NCBI GenBank assembly: GCA_041395525.1
Contig: JAWLAH010000008.1
Coordinates: 1 to 64,000, forward strand
From: CADEED01 sp020442965
Lineage (GTDB): Bacteria; Pseudomonadota; Gammaproteobacteria; Steroidobacterales; Steroidobacteraceae
Length of the DNA: 64,000 bases
Reading direction: 5' to 3'
Both the position numbers and the translations under genes were made by a program. This document shows, one piece after another, positions 44,773 to 53,746 of this stretch (the stretch's first letter is position 1; each line of letters opens with the position of its first letter). A model generated the notes under the pieces. That model was not told the DNA's origin and did no database searches. It worked only from the letters and a program-made list of their open reading frames with translations.

Positions 44773-47006
44773 GCCCTGTCCCTCCAAAGCTCGACTCTAC
44801 GCTCCCGCAGCGTTTGCGTCCGCGCTCGATCCACGAGTGGCAAGATCACGCGCACCCGAGCACCACCGTCGGAACTATTATCGGCTTCAATCCGCCCACC
44901 ATGCTCTTCGACGATTTTCTTGACGATCGCCAACCCAAGTCCAGTGCCGCGCGGCTTACTCGTGACATAAGGATCGAATATCCGTCCCAGGAACTCTGGT
45001 TTGAAGCCCGGGCCGTTATCCGACACTGTGAGAGTAGCGCATTCGATCTCCGCTGAGCGTTCGCGCCGCGTCGCAATCTGGATACGGCCGCCGGCGATAC
45101 CATCGAGCGCTTCGCGCGCGTTCGTAATCAGATTGTTGAGAATCTGCCGCACGCGCCCGCGATCCGCGTCGATCGTATCGATCGATGGGTCTAGGTCGAG
45201 ATCGATCTGCGCGCCGCTATCCCGGGAGCCATCCTGCGGCCGATAGAGCTCGGCCACCTCACCGACGAGCTGATTGAGGTTGAACGACGCAACGCGCATA
45301 TCCGGCGCGCGCGCGTAGTCGCTGAACGCGTTCACCATGGCTTTCATCGCCTCGACCTGCTGAACGATCGTGTGCGTGGCACGATCGAGCACCTGCGCAT
45401 CTTCGCCCTGCATGTGGCCGAGATAGCGACGACGCATACGCTCCGCCGACAACTGGATCGGGGTCAGCGGATTTTTTATCTCGTGCGCCAGCCGTCGCGC
45501 GACTTCGCCCCAAGCAGAGTCGCGCTGCGCCTGCAGCAATGCCGTGATGTCGTCGAAGACCAGGATGAAACCGCGGTCGTCCTCGTCATCCGCCGGCACG
45601 TGCGTACAGGCACAGACGAGCACCCGCCCACCCGCTTCGGGGCCGAGTTCGATTTGCTCGCGCCACTCCGCGCGGCCCGCCGTGAGTCGCTCGGTCAGCG
45701 CACCGACAAACTGCTCCAGGCGCGGCGAAGACGGTGTCAGTGCCGCCAGCGGCCGCCCAATGGCGCTCGACAGGTCCACACCCAGAATGGTGCTGGCGGC
45801 GTCGTTGGCGCTACGCACATTCAGATCGCGATCAAGCGCGATGACGCCGTTCGATAGGCGCGCCAGGATGATCGAGAGCCGCTCGCGTTCGCGTTCGACC
45901 GCTTGTTTGCTGCGCTCCGTCTCCTCACGAGCGCGGCGCAAGCGCTTGGTCATATCGTTGAAGGAGTGCACGAGAAAGCCCATTTCATCGCGCGATGGCA
46001 GCGGCAGGCGCGTGCCGAAGTCGCCCTTGCCCACCGCGCGGGTGCCGGCGATCAGATCTTGCACCGGGCGCGTGAGACGCTGTGCGAAAAACAAAGCACC
46101 GTAGATCGCCGTCAGCATCGCGAGCAGCAGCACGAGTGTCAGCGTGAGTCGGAAGCTGTACTTCAGCGGCTCGCGCAGCGCCGACAGATCGCCGTGTTGT
46201 GAATAGGAACGCTGGACCGCCTCGGTGAGTTGCGCTACCTGACGAGGCACCGAGTAGGTAGCAACCAGATAGCGCTCGGTCGCACGACTTGCCACACCAT
46301 CGACGGGCGCAGCGGTACGAATTACATAGCCGCCGTCCGGCAGGAGATCGAGACTGGCGAACGAGCGCCCGGCACTCACCTCCCGCAGCAAATCCGCCGG
46401 CGGCTTGGCGGGCAGAACCTCTCCCGATGATGCGGTGGCCACGGCAATGATCTGTCCCAATGGCCCAAACACGGTGATCTCGAGCGCGCCGCTCGCGCGC
46501 TGCTCGGCATCGATCGCGCGGACGACTTCGGCGCGCGACTTGCCGGTGAGCAGGCCGGCGAGTTGATCGGTGCGCCGCGCATACTCGCGCGTGCGCACCT
46601 GCAGTGCGGACTTCGACAGCTCCAATGCATCCGCCAGGCCCTGCTTGATCTCGACTCGAAACCAACTATCGATACCGCGATTGAGGAACTCGAGCGAAAA
46701 CAGATAGACGATCAAGAGCGGCGCCACGACCAAAGCACCGAACGTGACGACTGTACGTGCCGTCATGCGCGAGCCTGGAACATGCGCTCGATAGTCGCGC
46801 ACCAATTGCGCAATCTTGCGTGCTAACAAAAATGTCACGACGGCGACGGCCGCGAGATTGATCAGCAGTATCCAGGGCCGCATGCGGCCAAACTGCGCGG
46901 AATTTTGCACCGTGAGTGCGAGCAGGACGAGAATGCCAGTAACCAGACTCGCCCACAGGACGATGAGTCCTACGGTACCAAGTCGTCTTACTGCGGCAAC
47001 GCCCAT
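44769..47006 (-). CDS. ntrY: NtrY-type membrane sensor histidine kinase
   Basis: A 745-residue protein from ATG 47006; a GTG three codons earlier is the alternative. Two N-terminal helices (about 12-36 and 46-65) and a third near 85-110 precede an extracytoplasmic sensor region (about 115-285). A membrane helix, then HAMP (LTRPVQDLIAGTRAVGKGDFG), a PAS domain (about 375-490), HisKA with His508 in RRLAHEIKNPLTP and the HATPase boxes NLITNAREAL, DNGPGF and GTGLGLAIVKK. NtrYX pairs respond to nitrogen or redox/envelope conditions. It overlaps DUF4390 by 19 bases and ntrX by 4. Confidence 0.93.
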   Translation of the reverse strand: MGVAAVRRLGTVGLIVLWASLVTGILVLLALTVQNSAQFGRMRPWILLINLAAVAVVTFLLARKIAQLVRDYRAHVPGSRMTARTVVTFGALVVAPLLIVYLFSLEFLNRGIDSWFRVEIKQGLADALELSKSALQVRTREYARRTDQLAGLLTGKSRAEVVRAIDAEQRASGALEITVFGPLGQIIAVATASSGEVLPAKPPADLLREVSAGRSFASLDLLPDGGYVIRTAAPVDGVASRATERYLVATYSVPRQVAQLTEAVQRSYSQHGDLSALREPLKYSFRLTLTLVLLLAMLTAIYGALFFAQRLTRPVQDLIAGTRAVGKGDFGTRLPLPSRDEMGFLVHSFNDMTKRLRRAREETERSKQAVERERERLSIILARLSNGVIALDRDLNVRSANDAASTILGVDLSSAIGRPLAALTPSSPRLEQFVGALTERLTAGRAEWREQIELGPEAGGRVLVCACTHVPADDEDDRGFILVFDDITALLQAQRDSAWGEVARRLAHEIKNPLTPIQLSAERMRRRYLGHMQGEDAQVLDRATHTIVQQVEAMKAMVNAFSDYARAPDMRVASFNLNQLVGEVAELYRPQDGSRDSGAQIDLDLDPSIDTIDADRGRVRQILNNLITNAREALDGIAGGRIQIATRRERSAEIECATLTVSDNGPGFKPEFLGRIFDPYVTSKPRGTGLGLAIVKKIVEEHGGRIEADNSSDGGARVRVILPLVDRARTQTLRERRVELWRDRA

Positions 47007-47578
47007 GAGTACCACTCACTCTCACGGTGCCAGTCGTTACTCCAGAACAAGATCGCGCGCAGAGCGTCGGCCAGTCGTCCGCGGCGCACGCCGGCGCGGA
47101 GGCTGATACGGTAGCGCGCGTCATCCGCGAGCTGCGAGCGAATGATGATGGGCCAAGCCTCCACTTTGCCGAGCGCATCGAGCGCTTCGTCCAGGGTCGC
47201 ATAACTCTGCGGCTCGCCAGCAGGCAAATCGCGCACGAGATAGCGCTCGCTGACCGTGTGAAATTGCAATTCTCGCCGCAGCGTCAGCGCGACGACGTCA
47301 CTGTTGAGCCAGTAACGCCGCTCACGTGAGACGAGGACGTCGAGATCGAAGCTCAAAGTCAGACCATCACGCAGTGCTGCCGCTATTGCATCATTGGCCG
47401 GATAGATGATCCGAGCATACAGCTCGTATACGCCGTTGTTGACATTGATGTACGCGGAACGCACTTCGAGAGTGCCATCGAGTGCATCGCTCCGCGCCAG
47501 ACCAGCGACGAGCAGCAGCAACAGCGCGACAACACGCGCGCAGCTCGTACAACGGGCATTGGCGGTAAAACTCGTCAT
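46988..47578 (-). CDS. DUF4390 protein
   Basis: A 196-residue secreted or membrane-anchored protein. ATG 47578 opens a signal segment (VVALLLLLVAGLARSDA). The DUF4390 features are LEVRSAYINVNNGVYELYARI and FDLDVLVSRERRYWLNSDVV, then ADDARYRISLRAGVRRGRLADALR near the end. The function is unknown; the family is regularly encoded between rsmB and ntrY. It begins five bases after the rsmB stop and overlaps ntrY. Confidence 0.9.
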   Translation of the reverse strand: MTSFTANARCTSCARVVALLLLLVAGLARSDALDGTLEVRSAYINVNNGVYELYARIIYPANDAIAAALRDGLTLSFDLDVLVSRERRYWLNSDVVALTLRRELQFHTVSERYLVRDLPAGEPQSYATLDEALDALGKVEAWPIIIRSQLADDARYRISLRAGVRRGRLADALRAILFWSNDWHRESEWYSWALPQ

Positions 47579-47583
47579 GCAAC

Positions 47584-49026
47584 TCACTCGTCGGTGGCGG
47601 CGCCGATACAAGCATAATAGAAGCCGTCGCTGCCCGCGCCGTGACCTGGCAAAAGCTGCCAGCCAACGGGGCGAATGAGTATGCCGGGCGGCATGGGTAC
47701 CGCCAGCGGCCAGGGCAACGCGCTGGCACGCGATTCGGCCGCCAGAAACTCCCCCACCAGTTCCTCGTTCTCGACGGGCAGGACCGAGCAGGTGCAGTAC
47801 ACCAGCCGGCCGCCGGGGCGCAGCAACTCGAAGGCATTCTTGAGCACCGCGCGCTGAATCGCCTGAAATCCCGCGATGTCGCCCGCGCGACGTAACAACT
47901 TGATGTCGGGGTGGCGACGTATGACACCCGTGCTGGAACACGGCGCATCGACCAGGACACGGTCGAATGACCGCGGCTGCAAGCACTCGATCAGCTCGGC
48001 TGCCGGGCGAGTGAGATCGGCTCGCACCAGTTCCGCGCTAACGAGCGGCGCTGCGGCATTGGCACGCGCGAAATTTTCCTCCACCAATCGCAGCCGCGCG
48101 CCATCGATATCGGCCGCGATCAATTGTTCGAGACCGCGTGTGAGCTGCGCAAGGTGCAGGGTCTTGCCGCCCGGCGCCGCGCAGGCGTCCAGCACGCGCA
48201 TGCCGGCTTGCGCCTGTAGCAGAGGCGCCGCCAACTGAGCCGCCGCATCCTGTACCGAGACGCGTCCGGTCGCGAAGCCCGGGATCACACCGATCGGCGC
48301 TGGCCGCGCGAGCGTAACGGCGCCCGGACGCCAGTCGATGAGCGCCGCCTCACGGCCGAGCGCACGCCACTCCAGCATGAACTGCTCGCCGCTCAGTTGT
48401 GAGAGATCGAGCCGCAGTGTCATCGGTGGGTGTTCGTTGTTAGCCTCGAGCACCCGCAGGAATTGGTCGGGCCACGCCATGCGCAATTGCTGCACGAACC
48501 AGTGCGGATGAGCGGTGCGCCGGGCGATATCTCCATCTGCGAGCGCGGCTTGCCCTTCGGCCGGTGCATCGCTCAACAACTCCTCACGCTCCCGGACGAA
48601 TCGCCGCAGTACCGCGTTCACGAGCCCGCTGGCGCGCGCAGCGCCGATCAGCCGGCTCGCCTCGACCGCCAAGTGCACCGATGCTTCAACCGGCGCACGC
48701 GAATACTCGACTTGGTGCGCGCCGGTCACTAACAAGGCCGCCAGCGGCGGTGGCAGGTCCGCGATCGGCCGCTGCAGTAGTTTGCCCACGGCCGGCAGCA
48801 GTCGCAGGTACCAGCGAACGGTGCCGAGTGCGATGGCCTGTATCGCCGCCCGATCGACGCGCGCGGCCGTTTCCTGCAACGCATCGTCGGCGGAGCGACC
48901 GCCGCTCACCACTGCGGCGACTACTTCTACGGCAGCCGCGAGTGTCGCAGCGCCGGGAGCTGGTTTGTTGCCCGCATGGCCGCCAGGTCCGTGCGACGGT
49001 CGCTTGCCCCTGTACTTGGTCGACAT
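47584..49026 (-). CDS. rsmB: 16S rRNA (cytosine-967-C5)-methyltransferase
   Basis: A 480-residue protein from ATG 49026, five bases after the fmt stop. A NusB-like N-terminal RNA-binding domain (about 50-185) carries VDRAAIQAIALGTVRWYLR. The methyltransferase has the SAM loop DACAAPGGKTLHLAQL, DAPCSSTGVIRRHPD, and the catalytic Cys in VYCTCSVLPVENEE. It methylates C967 of 16S rRNA. A basic Lys/Arg/Gly-rich start (STKYRGKRPSHGPGGH) extends the usual N terminus by about 25 residues. It belongs to the def-fmt-rsmB operon. Confidence 0.95.
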   Translation of the reverse strand: MSTKYRGKRPSHGPGGHAGNKPAPGAATLAAAVEVVAAVVSGGRSADDALQETAARVDRAAIQAIALGTVRWYLRLLPAVGKLLQRPIADLPPPLAALLVTGAHQVEYSRAPVEASVHLAVEASRLIGAARASGLVNAVLRRFVREREELLSDAPAEGQAALADGDIARRTAHPHWFVQQLRMAWPDQFLRVLEANNEHPPMTLRLDLSQLSGEQFMLEWRALGREAALIDWRPGAVTLARPAPIGVIPGFATGRVSVQDAAAQLAAPLLQAQAGMRVLDACAAPGGKTLHLAQLTRGLEQLIAADIDGARLRLVEENFARANAAAPLVSAELVRADLTRPAAELIECLQPRSFDRVLVDAPCSSTGVIRRHPDIKLLRRAGDIAGFQAIQRAVLKNAFELLRPGGRLVYCTCSVLPVENEELVGEFLAAESRASALPWPLAVPMPPGILIRPVGWQLLPGHGAGSDGFYYACIGAATDE

Positions 49027-49031
49027 TCGCG

Positions 49032-49991
49032 TCACTGGCCCAATCGTTGGCCGTCGATCGGCACGGCGTTGACGAAATCCCGCGCCGCCATTTTGCGCTT
49101 GCCAGCACGCTGCAACGAGTCGATCGCCAGTACGCCGGTGCCACACGCAACCAGCAGCGCATCGTGCCGGAGCGTCAATAACTGGCCCGGTGCCGGTACC
49201 GCAGCGCGGTCGAGCTCTGCGATAGCGGCGTCAGTGAGCACGTGCGCACGATGCACGCGCAAAGGCTCACCACGCAAGGAAGTTCGTGCGATGGGCTGCG
49301 GATTGAAGGCACGAATTTGTCGATCGATAGCGACCGCGCTGGCCAGCCAGTCGATCTCCGCCTCCGCTTTCTCGATTTTGCGCGCATAGGTCACGCCATC
49401 CGCCGCCTGCGCGCGCGGCAGGAGCGTCCCGTCCACTATGCCAGCGATCGTCTCGAGCAACGCCGCCGCACCGATCTCGGCTAACTGCTCGTGTAGATCG
49501 CCGGCCGTCACATGCGCGTCGATCTTGCAACTTCTTTGAGCGTAAACCGGTCCCGTATCGAGCCCGGCATCCAACTGCATGATCGACACGCCGGTCGCTT
49601 GATCACCGGCCAGGAGCGCACGTTGTATGGGTGCAGCACCGCGCCAGCGCGGCAGGAGCGAGGCGTGAATATTGACGCAGCCGAGGCCCGGCAGAGCGAG
49701 GACGGGCGGCGGCAACAGCAACCCGTAAGCCACAACGACCAACAGATCCGGCCGCCAGGCCACGAGTTCGGCGCGGCTGTCGGCCGATTTCAAGCTGATC
49801 GGCTGCGCTACCGGCAGACCATGCTCCAAGGCCAACGACTTGATCGCCGACGCACGCAGTTCGCGGCCACGGCCGGCCGGCCGGTCGGGCTGCGTCAGCA
49901 CTCCGACGACGGCATGGTCCGATGCCAACAACGCCCGCAACGCAGGAGCTGCGAACGTCGGCGTTCCGGCAAAGGCGATACGAATACTCAG
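49032..49991 (-). CDS. fmt: Methionyl-tRNA formyltransferase
   Basis: A 319-residue protein with the family N terminus IRIAFAGTPTFAAPALRALL. The start is unusual: no ATG, GTG or TTG lies near the conserved beginning. The best candidate is CTG 49991, which overlaps the def stop as CTGA and gives a length close to E. coli Fmt (315); ATT at 49985 is the other option. The formyl-transfer motif NIHASLLPRWRGAAPIQRA (catalytic Asn, His, later Asp in DAGLDTGP) is intact. It formylates Met-tRNA for initiation. Confidence 0.94.
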   Translation of the reverse strand: MSIRIAFAGTPTFAAPALRALLASDHAVVGVLTQPDRPAGRGRELRASAIKSLALEHGLPVAQPISLKSADSRAELVAWRPDLLVVVAYGLLLPPPVLALPGLGCVNIHASLLPRWRGAAPIQRALLAGDQATGVSIMQLDAGLDTGPVYAQRSCKIDAHVTAGDLHEQLAEIGAAALLETIAGIVDGTLLPRAQAADGVTYARKIEKAEAEIDWLASAVAIDRQIRAFNPQPIARTSLRGEPLRVHRAHVLTDAAIAELDRAAVPAPGQLLTLRHDALLVACGTGVLAIDSLQRAGKRKMAARDFVNAVPIDGQRLGQ

Positions 49992-50536
49992 AGCGCTGGC
50001 GCGTCCGACGTCGCGCGTTCGGCGGCTGGCCGGTTCGCACGGTCCTTGCGATCGCGTTCGAGCTTTTTGCGAATGCGCTGCCGTTTCACGTCCGACAGGT
50101 AGTCGACAAACAACTTGCCATCGAGGTGGTCCATCTCGTGCTGCAGGCACACTGCCAGCAAGCCTTCGAGCTGCATCTCGAACGCGGTGCCGGTCCGGTC
50201 CTGCGCCCGCACGCTGATTTGCGCTGCGCGCTCGACGTCGTCGAATATCCCGGGCACGGACAGGCATCCTTCCTCGAAGATCGCAACGCCTGCGCGACTC
50301 AGGATCGCGGGGTTGCAAAACACCAGCGGCTGGTCACGCGTTTCCGACACGTCGATCACGATCAATTGCTGATGAAAATCGATCTGCGAAGCGGCCAGCC
50401 CGATACCCGGCGCGGCGTACATGGTTTCGAACATGTCATCGATCAGACTCGACAGGCGAGCGTCGAATTCGCGTACGGGCACCGCCCTCGTCCTGAGACG
50501 TGGGTCTGGGTATTCAAGAATTTGCAGTCGCGCCAT
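49988..50536 (-). CDS. def: Peptide deformylase
   Basis: A 182-residue protein. All three motifs are present: GIGLAASQ (44-51), EGCLSVP (89-95, Cys91 binding the metal) and HEMDH (133-137). It removes the formyl group from nascent proteins and needs Fe2+ or similar. A basic C-terminal tail (LSDVKRQRIRKKLERDRK) is typical of type 1 enzymes. ATG 50536 is the start. It heads the minus-strand operon def-fmt-rsmB-DUF4390-ntrY-ntrX, divergent from the LysM gene. Confidence 0.97.
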   Translation of the reverse strand: MARLQILEYPDPRLRTRAVPVREFDARLSSLIDDMFETMYAAPGIGLAASQIDFHQQLIVIDVSETRDQPLVFCNPAILSRAGVAIFEEGCLSVPGIFDDVERAAQISVRAQDRTGTAFEMQLEGLLAVCLQHEMDHLDGKLFVDYLSDVKRQRIRKKLERDRKDRANRPAAERATSDAPAL

Positions 50537-50740
50537 GATGTTCCACGAGATTGCTGCTAATGTTTAGACATCCGAACGGCCCGCAAGGTCCCGACTCGGG
50601 GAACCCCCTTTGGTCGCGGGGGAATCCGAGAAAAACCTCGTGAACCAGTACACAAACTGGACATTAGGTCGTATGCCCTTGTGCTGGATCGGATTATAAC
50701 AGGGGGGTTGCAAGCCCCACCCAGGCCGGAGGAGCGGTGG

Positions 50741-51973
50741 ATGTCATTGAACTATGAATTTCGCAGTCTGCGCGTTGCGCAGACGGCAGGTGTGATTGTG
50801 GCAGCGGCTGCACTGGCGGGTTGCAGCCTGTTTGGCGGGCGTTCGTCAACGGACGTGTCGGCGGCTGTACCGGTTGCTGCGCAAACGGACACGGCGCCAA
50901 CCACGGCCGAGCCGGACCTGACCGCGACCGAAGCGGCCATCGCCGGACTCAACGATTCGGCGCAGCCGATGCCAGCCAGTGAATCGCCGATCCGGCCTGG
51001 CGCGCCGATGAGCTACACCGTTAAGCGTGGCGATACGCTGTGGGATATCTCGTCGCTGTTTCTGCGTGATCCGTGGCTGTGGCCCGAGATCTGGCAGATC
51101 AATCCGCAGGTCGAAAACCCCCATCTGATTTATCCTGGCGATGTGCTGTCGCTAGCCTACGGCACCGACGGTCGGCCGGTCATCAGCCTGTCGCAGGCTG
51201 GGGCGGCACGTATGTCGCCACGGTTGCGCAGCTCCGATCTCGACGGGCCGATCGCGACGATTCCGTACAGCGCAATCGCGGCTTTCCTGGCACGTCCGTC
51301 GGTGGTTTCTGCCGAAGATCTCAAGACTGCGCCGCATGTACTCGCTTTCCGCGACGGTCACATGGTCGGCGGCTCAGATCATGAGATCTACGTACGCGAT
51401 CTCGCCGGCCCGGCTCGCGCCCGCTACAACGTGGTGCACGTTGGCGATCCGCTGCGTGATCCTGAGACGGGCGACGTCGTTGGCTACATGGGAACCTACG
51501 CGGCGACCGCCGTGATCACCAAGGCGGGCAATCCCGCCAAGGCGATGCTCACCGACACTGCCCGCGAGACGCTTCAGGGCGACCGTCTCATTGCCAACGA
51601 CCTGACCCCGCCCATGAATTTCGCGCCGCGCTCGCCCAGCCGACCGGTCAAAGGGCAGATCATTTCAGTGGTCGACGGAGTCGAACTGATCGGCCAATAC
51701 CAGATAGTGGTGATCAATCGCGGCGCACGGGATGGCATCGAAACGGGCAACGTGCTGGCGGTCGATCAAGCCGGCGAAGTCGTGCGCGACAACTTTGGGA
51801 AGCGCAGCTTTTTCGGCATCAAGACAGGCTCGGCGTTTGCGCCGAAGGTGAAATTGCCCAACGAACGATCGGGGACGATGCTCGTGTTTCGAGTTTACGA
51901 TCGCATGAGCTTCGGACTGATCGTTTCGGCCGAGAATGCCATTCGAGTGGCGGATCACATCCGCAACCCCTAG
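50741..51973 (+). CDS. LysM-domain lipoprotein next to dprA
   Basis: A 410-residue protein with GGAGGAG at 50727-50733 before ATG 50741. The lipobox ALAGC gives Cys28. A LysM domain lies at about 92-137 (YTVKRGDTLWDISSLFL, then INPQVENPHLIYPGDVLSL), preceded by an Ala/Thr/Pro linker. The remaining ~270 residues are a conserved extension of this family. LysM binds peptidoglycan. The def/LysM/dprA arrangement is widely conserved in gammaproteobacteria. Confidence 0.92.
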   Translation: MSLNYEFRSLRVAQTAGVIVAAAALAGCSLFGGRSSTDVSAAVPVAAQTDTAPTTAEPDLTATEAAIAGLNDSAQPMPASESPIRPGAPMSYTVKRGDTLWDISSLFLRDPWLWPEIWQINPQVENPHLIYPGDVLSLAYGTDGRPVISLSQAGAARMSPRLRSSDLDGPIATIPYSAIAAFLARPSVVSAEDLKTAPHVLAFRDGHMVGGSDHEIYVRDLAGPARARYNVVHVGDPLRDPETGDVVGYMGTYAATAVITKAGNPAKAMLTDTARETLQGDRLIANDLTPPMNFAPRSPSRPVKGQIISVVDGVELIGQYQIVVINRGARDGIETGNVLAVDQAGEVVRDNFGKRSFFGIKTGSAFAPKVKLPNERSGTMLVFRVYDRMSFGLIVSAENAIRVADHIRNP

Positions 51974-52062
51974 GGACCCTGCCGTATCCCCGGGGCCTTT
52001 TTCCCCCGCTACACTAGAAAGAGCGGGCCGCAACGCCGGCTTTTTCGTTCTATGCTGCCGGC

Positions 52063-53193
52063 ATGTCCGCAGACCTTGCGCTCTGGGCGCGCGTGGCTCG
52101 CACGCCAGGGCTCCACGCCGATGCCATTCGGGCCCTGCTCGATCAGGAGCCGGACCTGCGCTCGCTGGAGCGAGGCAAGCGCGCGGCACTGACCGCAGTC
52201 GGCTGGCCGGGATCGCTGGTGGATGCTTATCTAGCGATAGATAATGACACGATCGCCGAAGATACCCGCTTTTTATCGCGCAATAACTGCCTGTTGATTC
52301 CCTGTTGCGATCCTGCCTATCCCCCCCAGCTGCTCGAACTGCGCCGCGCACCCGCTGTGCTCTTTGTTCGCGGCGATGCCGCTGTGCTGCGACACCCACA
52401 GCTCGCCATGGTGGGGAGCCGCAATCCCACGGCCGGTGGACGCTCTACCGCCCGGGAGTTCGCCCAGTACTTCGCCCGAGCCGGCTTGGCGATCACCAGC
52501 GGTCTGGCGCTCGGCATAGACGCCGCCTGCCACGAGGGCGCCCTGGCGGCGGACGGCCTGACGGTCGCCGTGTGCGCGCATGGCCTCGATCAGCTCTATC
52601 CGCGTGAGAACGCCGGCCTGGGTGAGAAAATCGTCCTGCAGGGCGGAGCGCTGGTGTCTGAGTTCGCCCCAGGCGTTCCGCCGCTCAAAGCCCATTTTCC
52701 CCAGCGCAATCGCATCATTGCGGGCCTGGCCCTCGGTACGCTCGTCGTCGAAGCTGCGCGCGAGTCGGGCTCACTCATCACCGCGCGACATGCTGGGGAG
52801 GCCGGTCGGGACGTGTTTGCTATCCCGGGCTCCATCCACAACCCGCTCGCCCGTGGCTGCCACCGCCTCATTCGCCAAGGCGCCAAACTCGTTGAGACGG
52901 CGGCCGATGTACTGTCGGAATTGCCTTTTTCACTGCAAAAACAATTGGCTACCGGAGATACCCCGACGGCGAAGGGCGCAGCAGCGACCCCCCCCTCGTT
53001 GGACAACGACTACAAAATCCTGTTAGATGCGCTCGCCTTTGAGCCTGTGACGGTCGATACGCTGGTCGAGCGCACGGAATTCCCGAGTGAATCTGTTGCC
53101 TCAATGCTGCTGATCCTCGAACTCGAGGGTCAGGTACAACCGCACCCAGGTGGTCGTTACAGCCGCAGCCAGCCCCGCAGTGAACGAAAGTAA
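52063..53193 (+). CDS. dprA: DNA-processing protein DprA
   Basis: A 376-residue protein. After an N-terminal SAM-like region the Rossmann domain shows MVGSRNPTAGGRSTAREFA, TSGLALGIDAACHEGAL, HGLDQLYPRENAGL and FPQRNRIIAGLALGTLVVEAA, cut here at known DprA positions. A C-terminal winged-helix (DML1-like) domain lies at about 310-370. DprA loads RecA on incoming single-stranded DNA during transformation. The stop overlaps the start of the next gene (ATGA-like, one base). Confidence 0.96.
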   Translation: MSADLALWARVARTPGLHADAIRALLDQEPDLRSLERGKRAALTAVGWPGSLVDAYLAIDNDTIAEDTRFLSRNNCLLIPCCDPAYPPQLLELRRAPAVLFVRGDAAVLRHPQLAMVGSRNPTAGGRSTAREFAQYFARAGLAITSGLALGIDAACHEGALAADGLTVAVCAHGLDQLYPRENAGLGEKIVLQGGALVSEFAPGVPPLKAHFPQRNRIIAGLALGTLVVEAARESGSLITARHAGEAGRDVFAIPGSIHNPLARGCHRLIRQGAKLVETAADVLSELPFSLQKQLATGDTPTAKGAAATPPSLDNDYKILLDALAFEPVTVDTLVERTEFPSESVASMLLILELEGQVQPHPGGRYSRSQPRSERK

Positions 53194-53693
53194 TGAACGG
53201 AAGCGTCGTAGACATCCTTATTTATGTGTTCGATCAGTACATGCTGACCGATCACGAAGTAGTGCCCGAGCGTGACGCGCTCGCCGACGACCTCGAGCGC
53301 GCCGGCTTCGGTCGCGCCGACGTCGAGCGCGCGCTCGACTGGCTGGCGGATCTTGCTGGCGAGCGGCACCGCGAGGCCGTAGCCGAGATTGCGTCGGACG
53401 ACGACGGTGCGGTTGATGCGCCAGCCATCCGTATCTATGTTCCGCATGAACTCGAGCGCATCAGCACAGAGTCCCGTGGTTACCTGCTCGGGCTCGAAGA
53501 ACAGGGCATCCTGTCGCCGTCGCAGCGCGAGATCGTCATCGACAGGCTGATGGCGCTCGATGCCGACGACGTCGATATCGAACGGCTCAAGTGGCTGGTA
53601 TTGATGGTCCTCTCGAGTCAGCCGGGGCAGGAACACGCCTACGCGTTGATGGAAAACCTGGTGTTCGACGATCAAGCACCAACATCGCACTGA
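53193..53693 (+). CDS. smg: Smg family protein (DUF494)
   Basis: A 166-residue acidic soluble protein with the Smg pattern: VVDILIYVFDQYM at the N terminus, LADDLERAGFGRADVERALDWL and IRIYVPHELERISTESRGYL in the middle, then LKWLVLMVLSSQPGQE near the end. The function is unknown. It is encoded beside dprA and topA in many gammaproteobacteria, as here. ATG 53193 shares a base with the dprA stop. Confidence 0.94.
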   Translation: MNGSVVDILIYVFDQYMLTDHEVVPERDALADDLERAGFGRADVERALDWLADLAGERHREAVAEIASDDDGAVDAPAIRIYVPHELERISTESRGYLLGLEEQGILSPSQREIVIDRLMALDADDVDIERLKWLVLMVLSSQPGQEHAYALMENLVFDDQAPTSH

Positions 53694-53746
53694 TGCCGGC
53701 CGCGGGCCTGAGCGTAGGAAATAGCAACGAATGACCGACGAGCATT

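Noticed and set aside
51974..52020. Intrinsic terminator between the LysM gene and dprA
   Set aside because: CCCCGGGG with a following T-run is present, but no loop-forming stem of useful length could be drawn.
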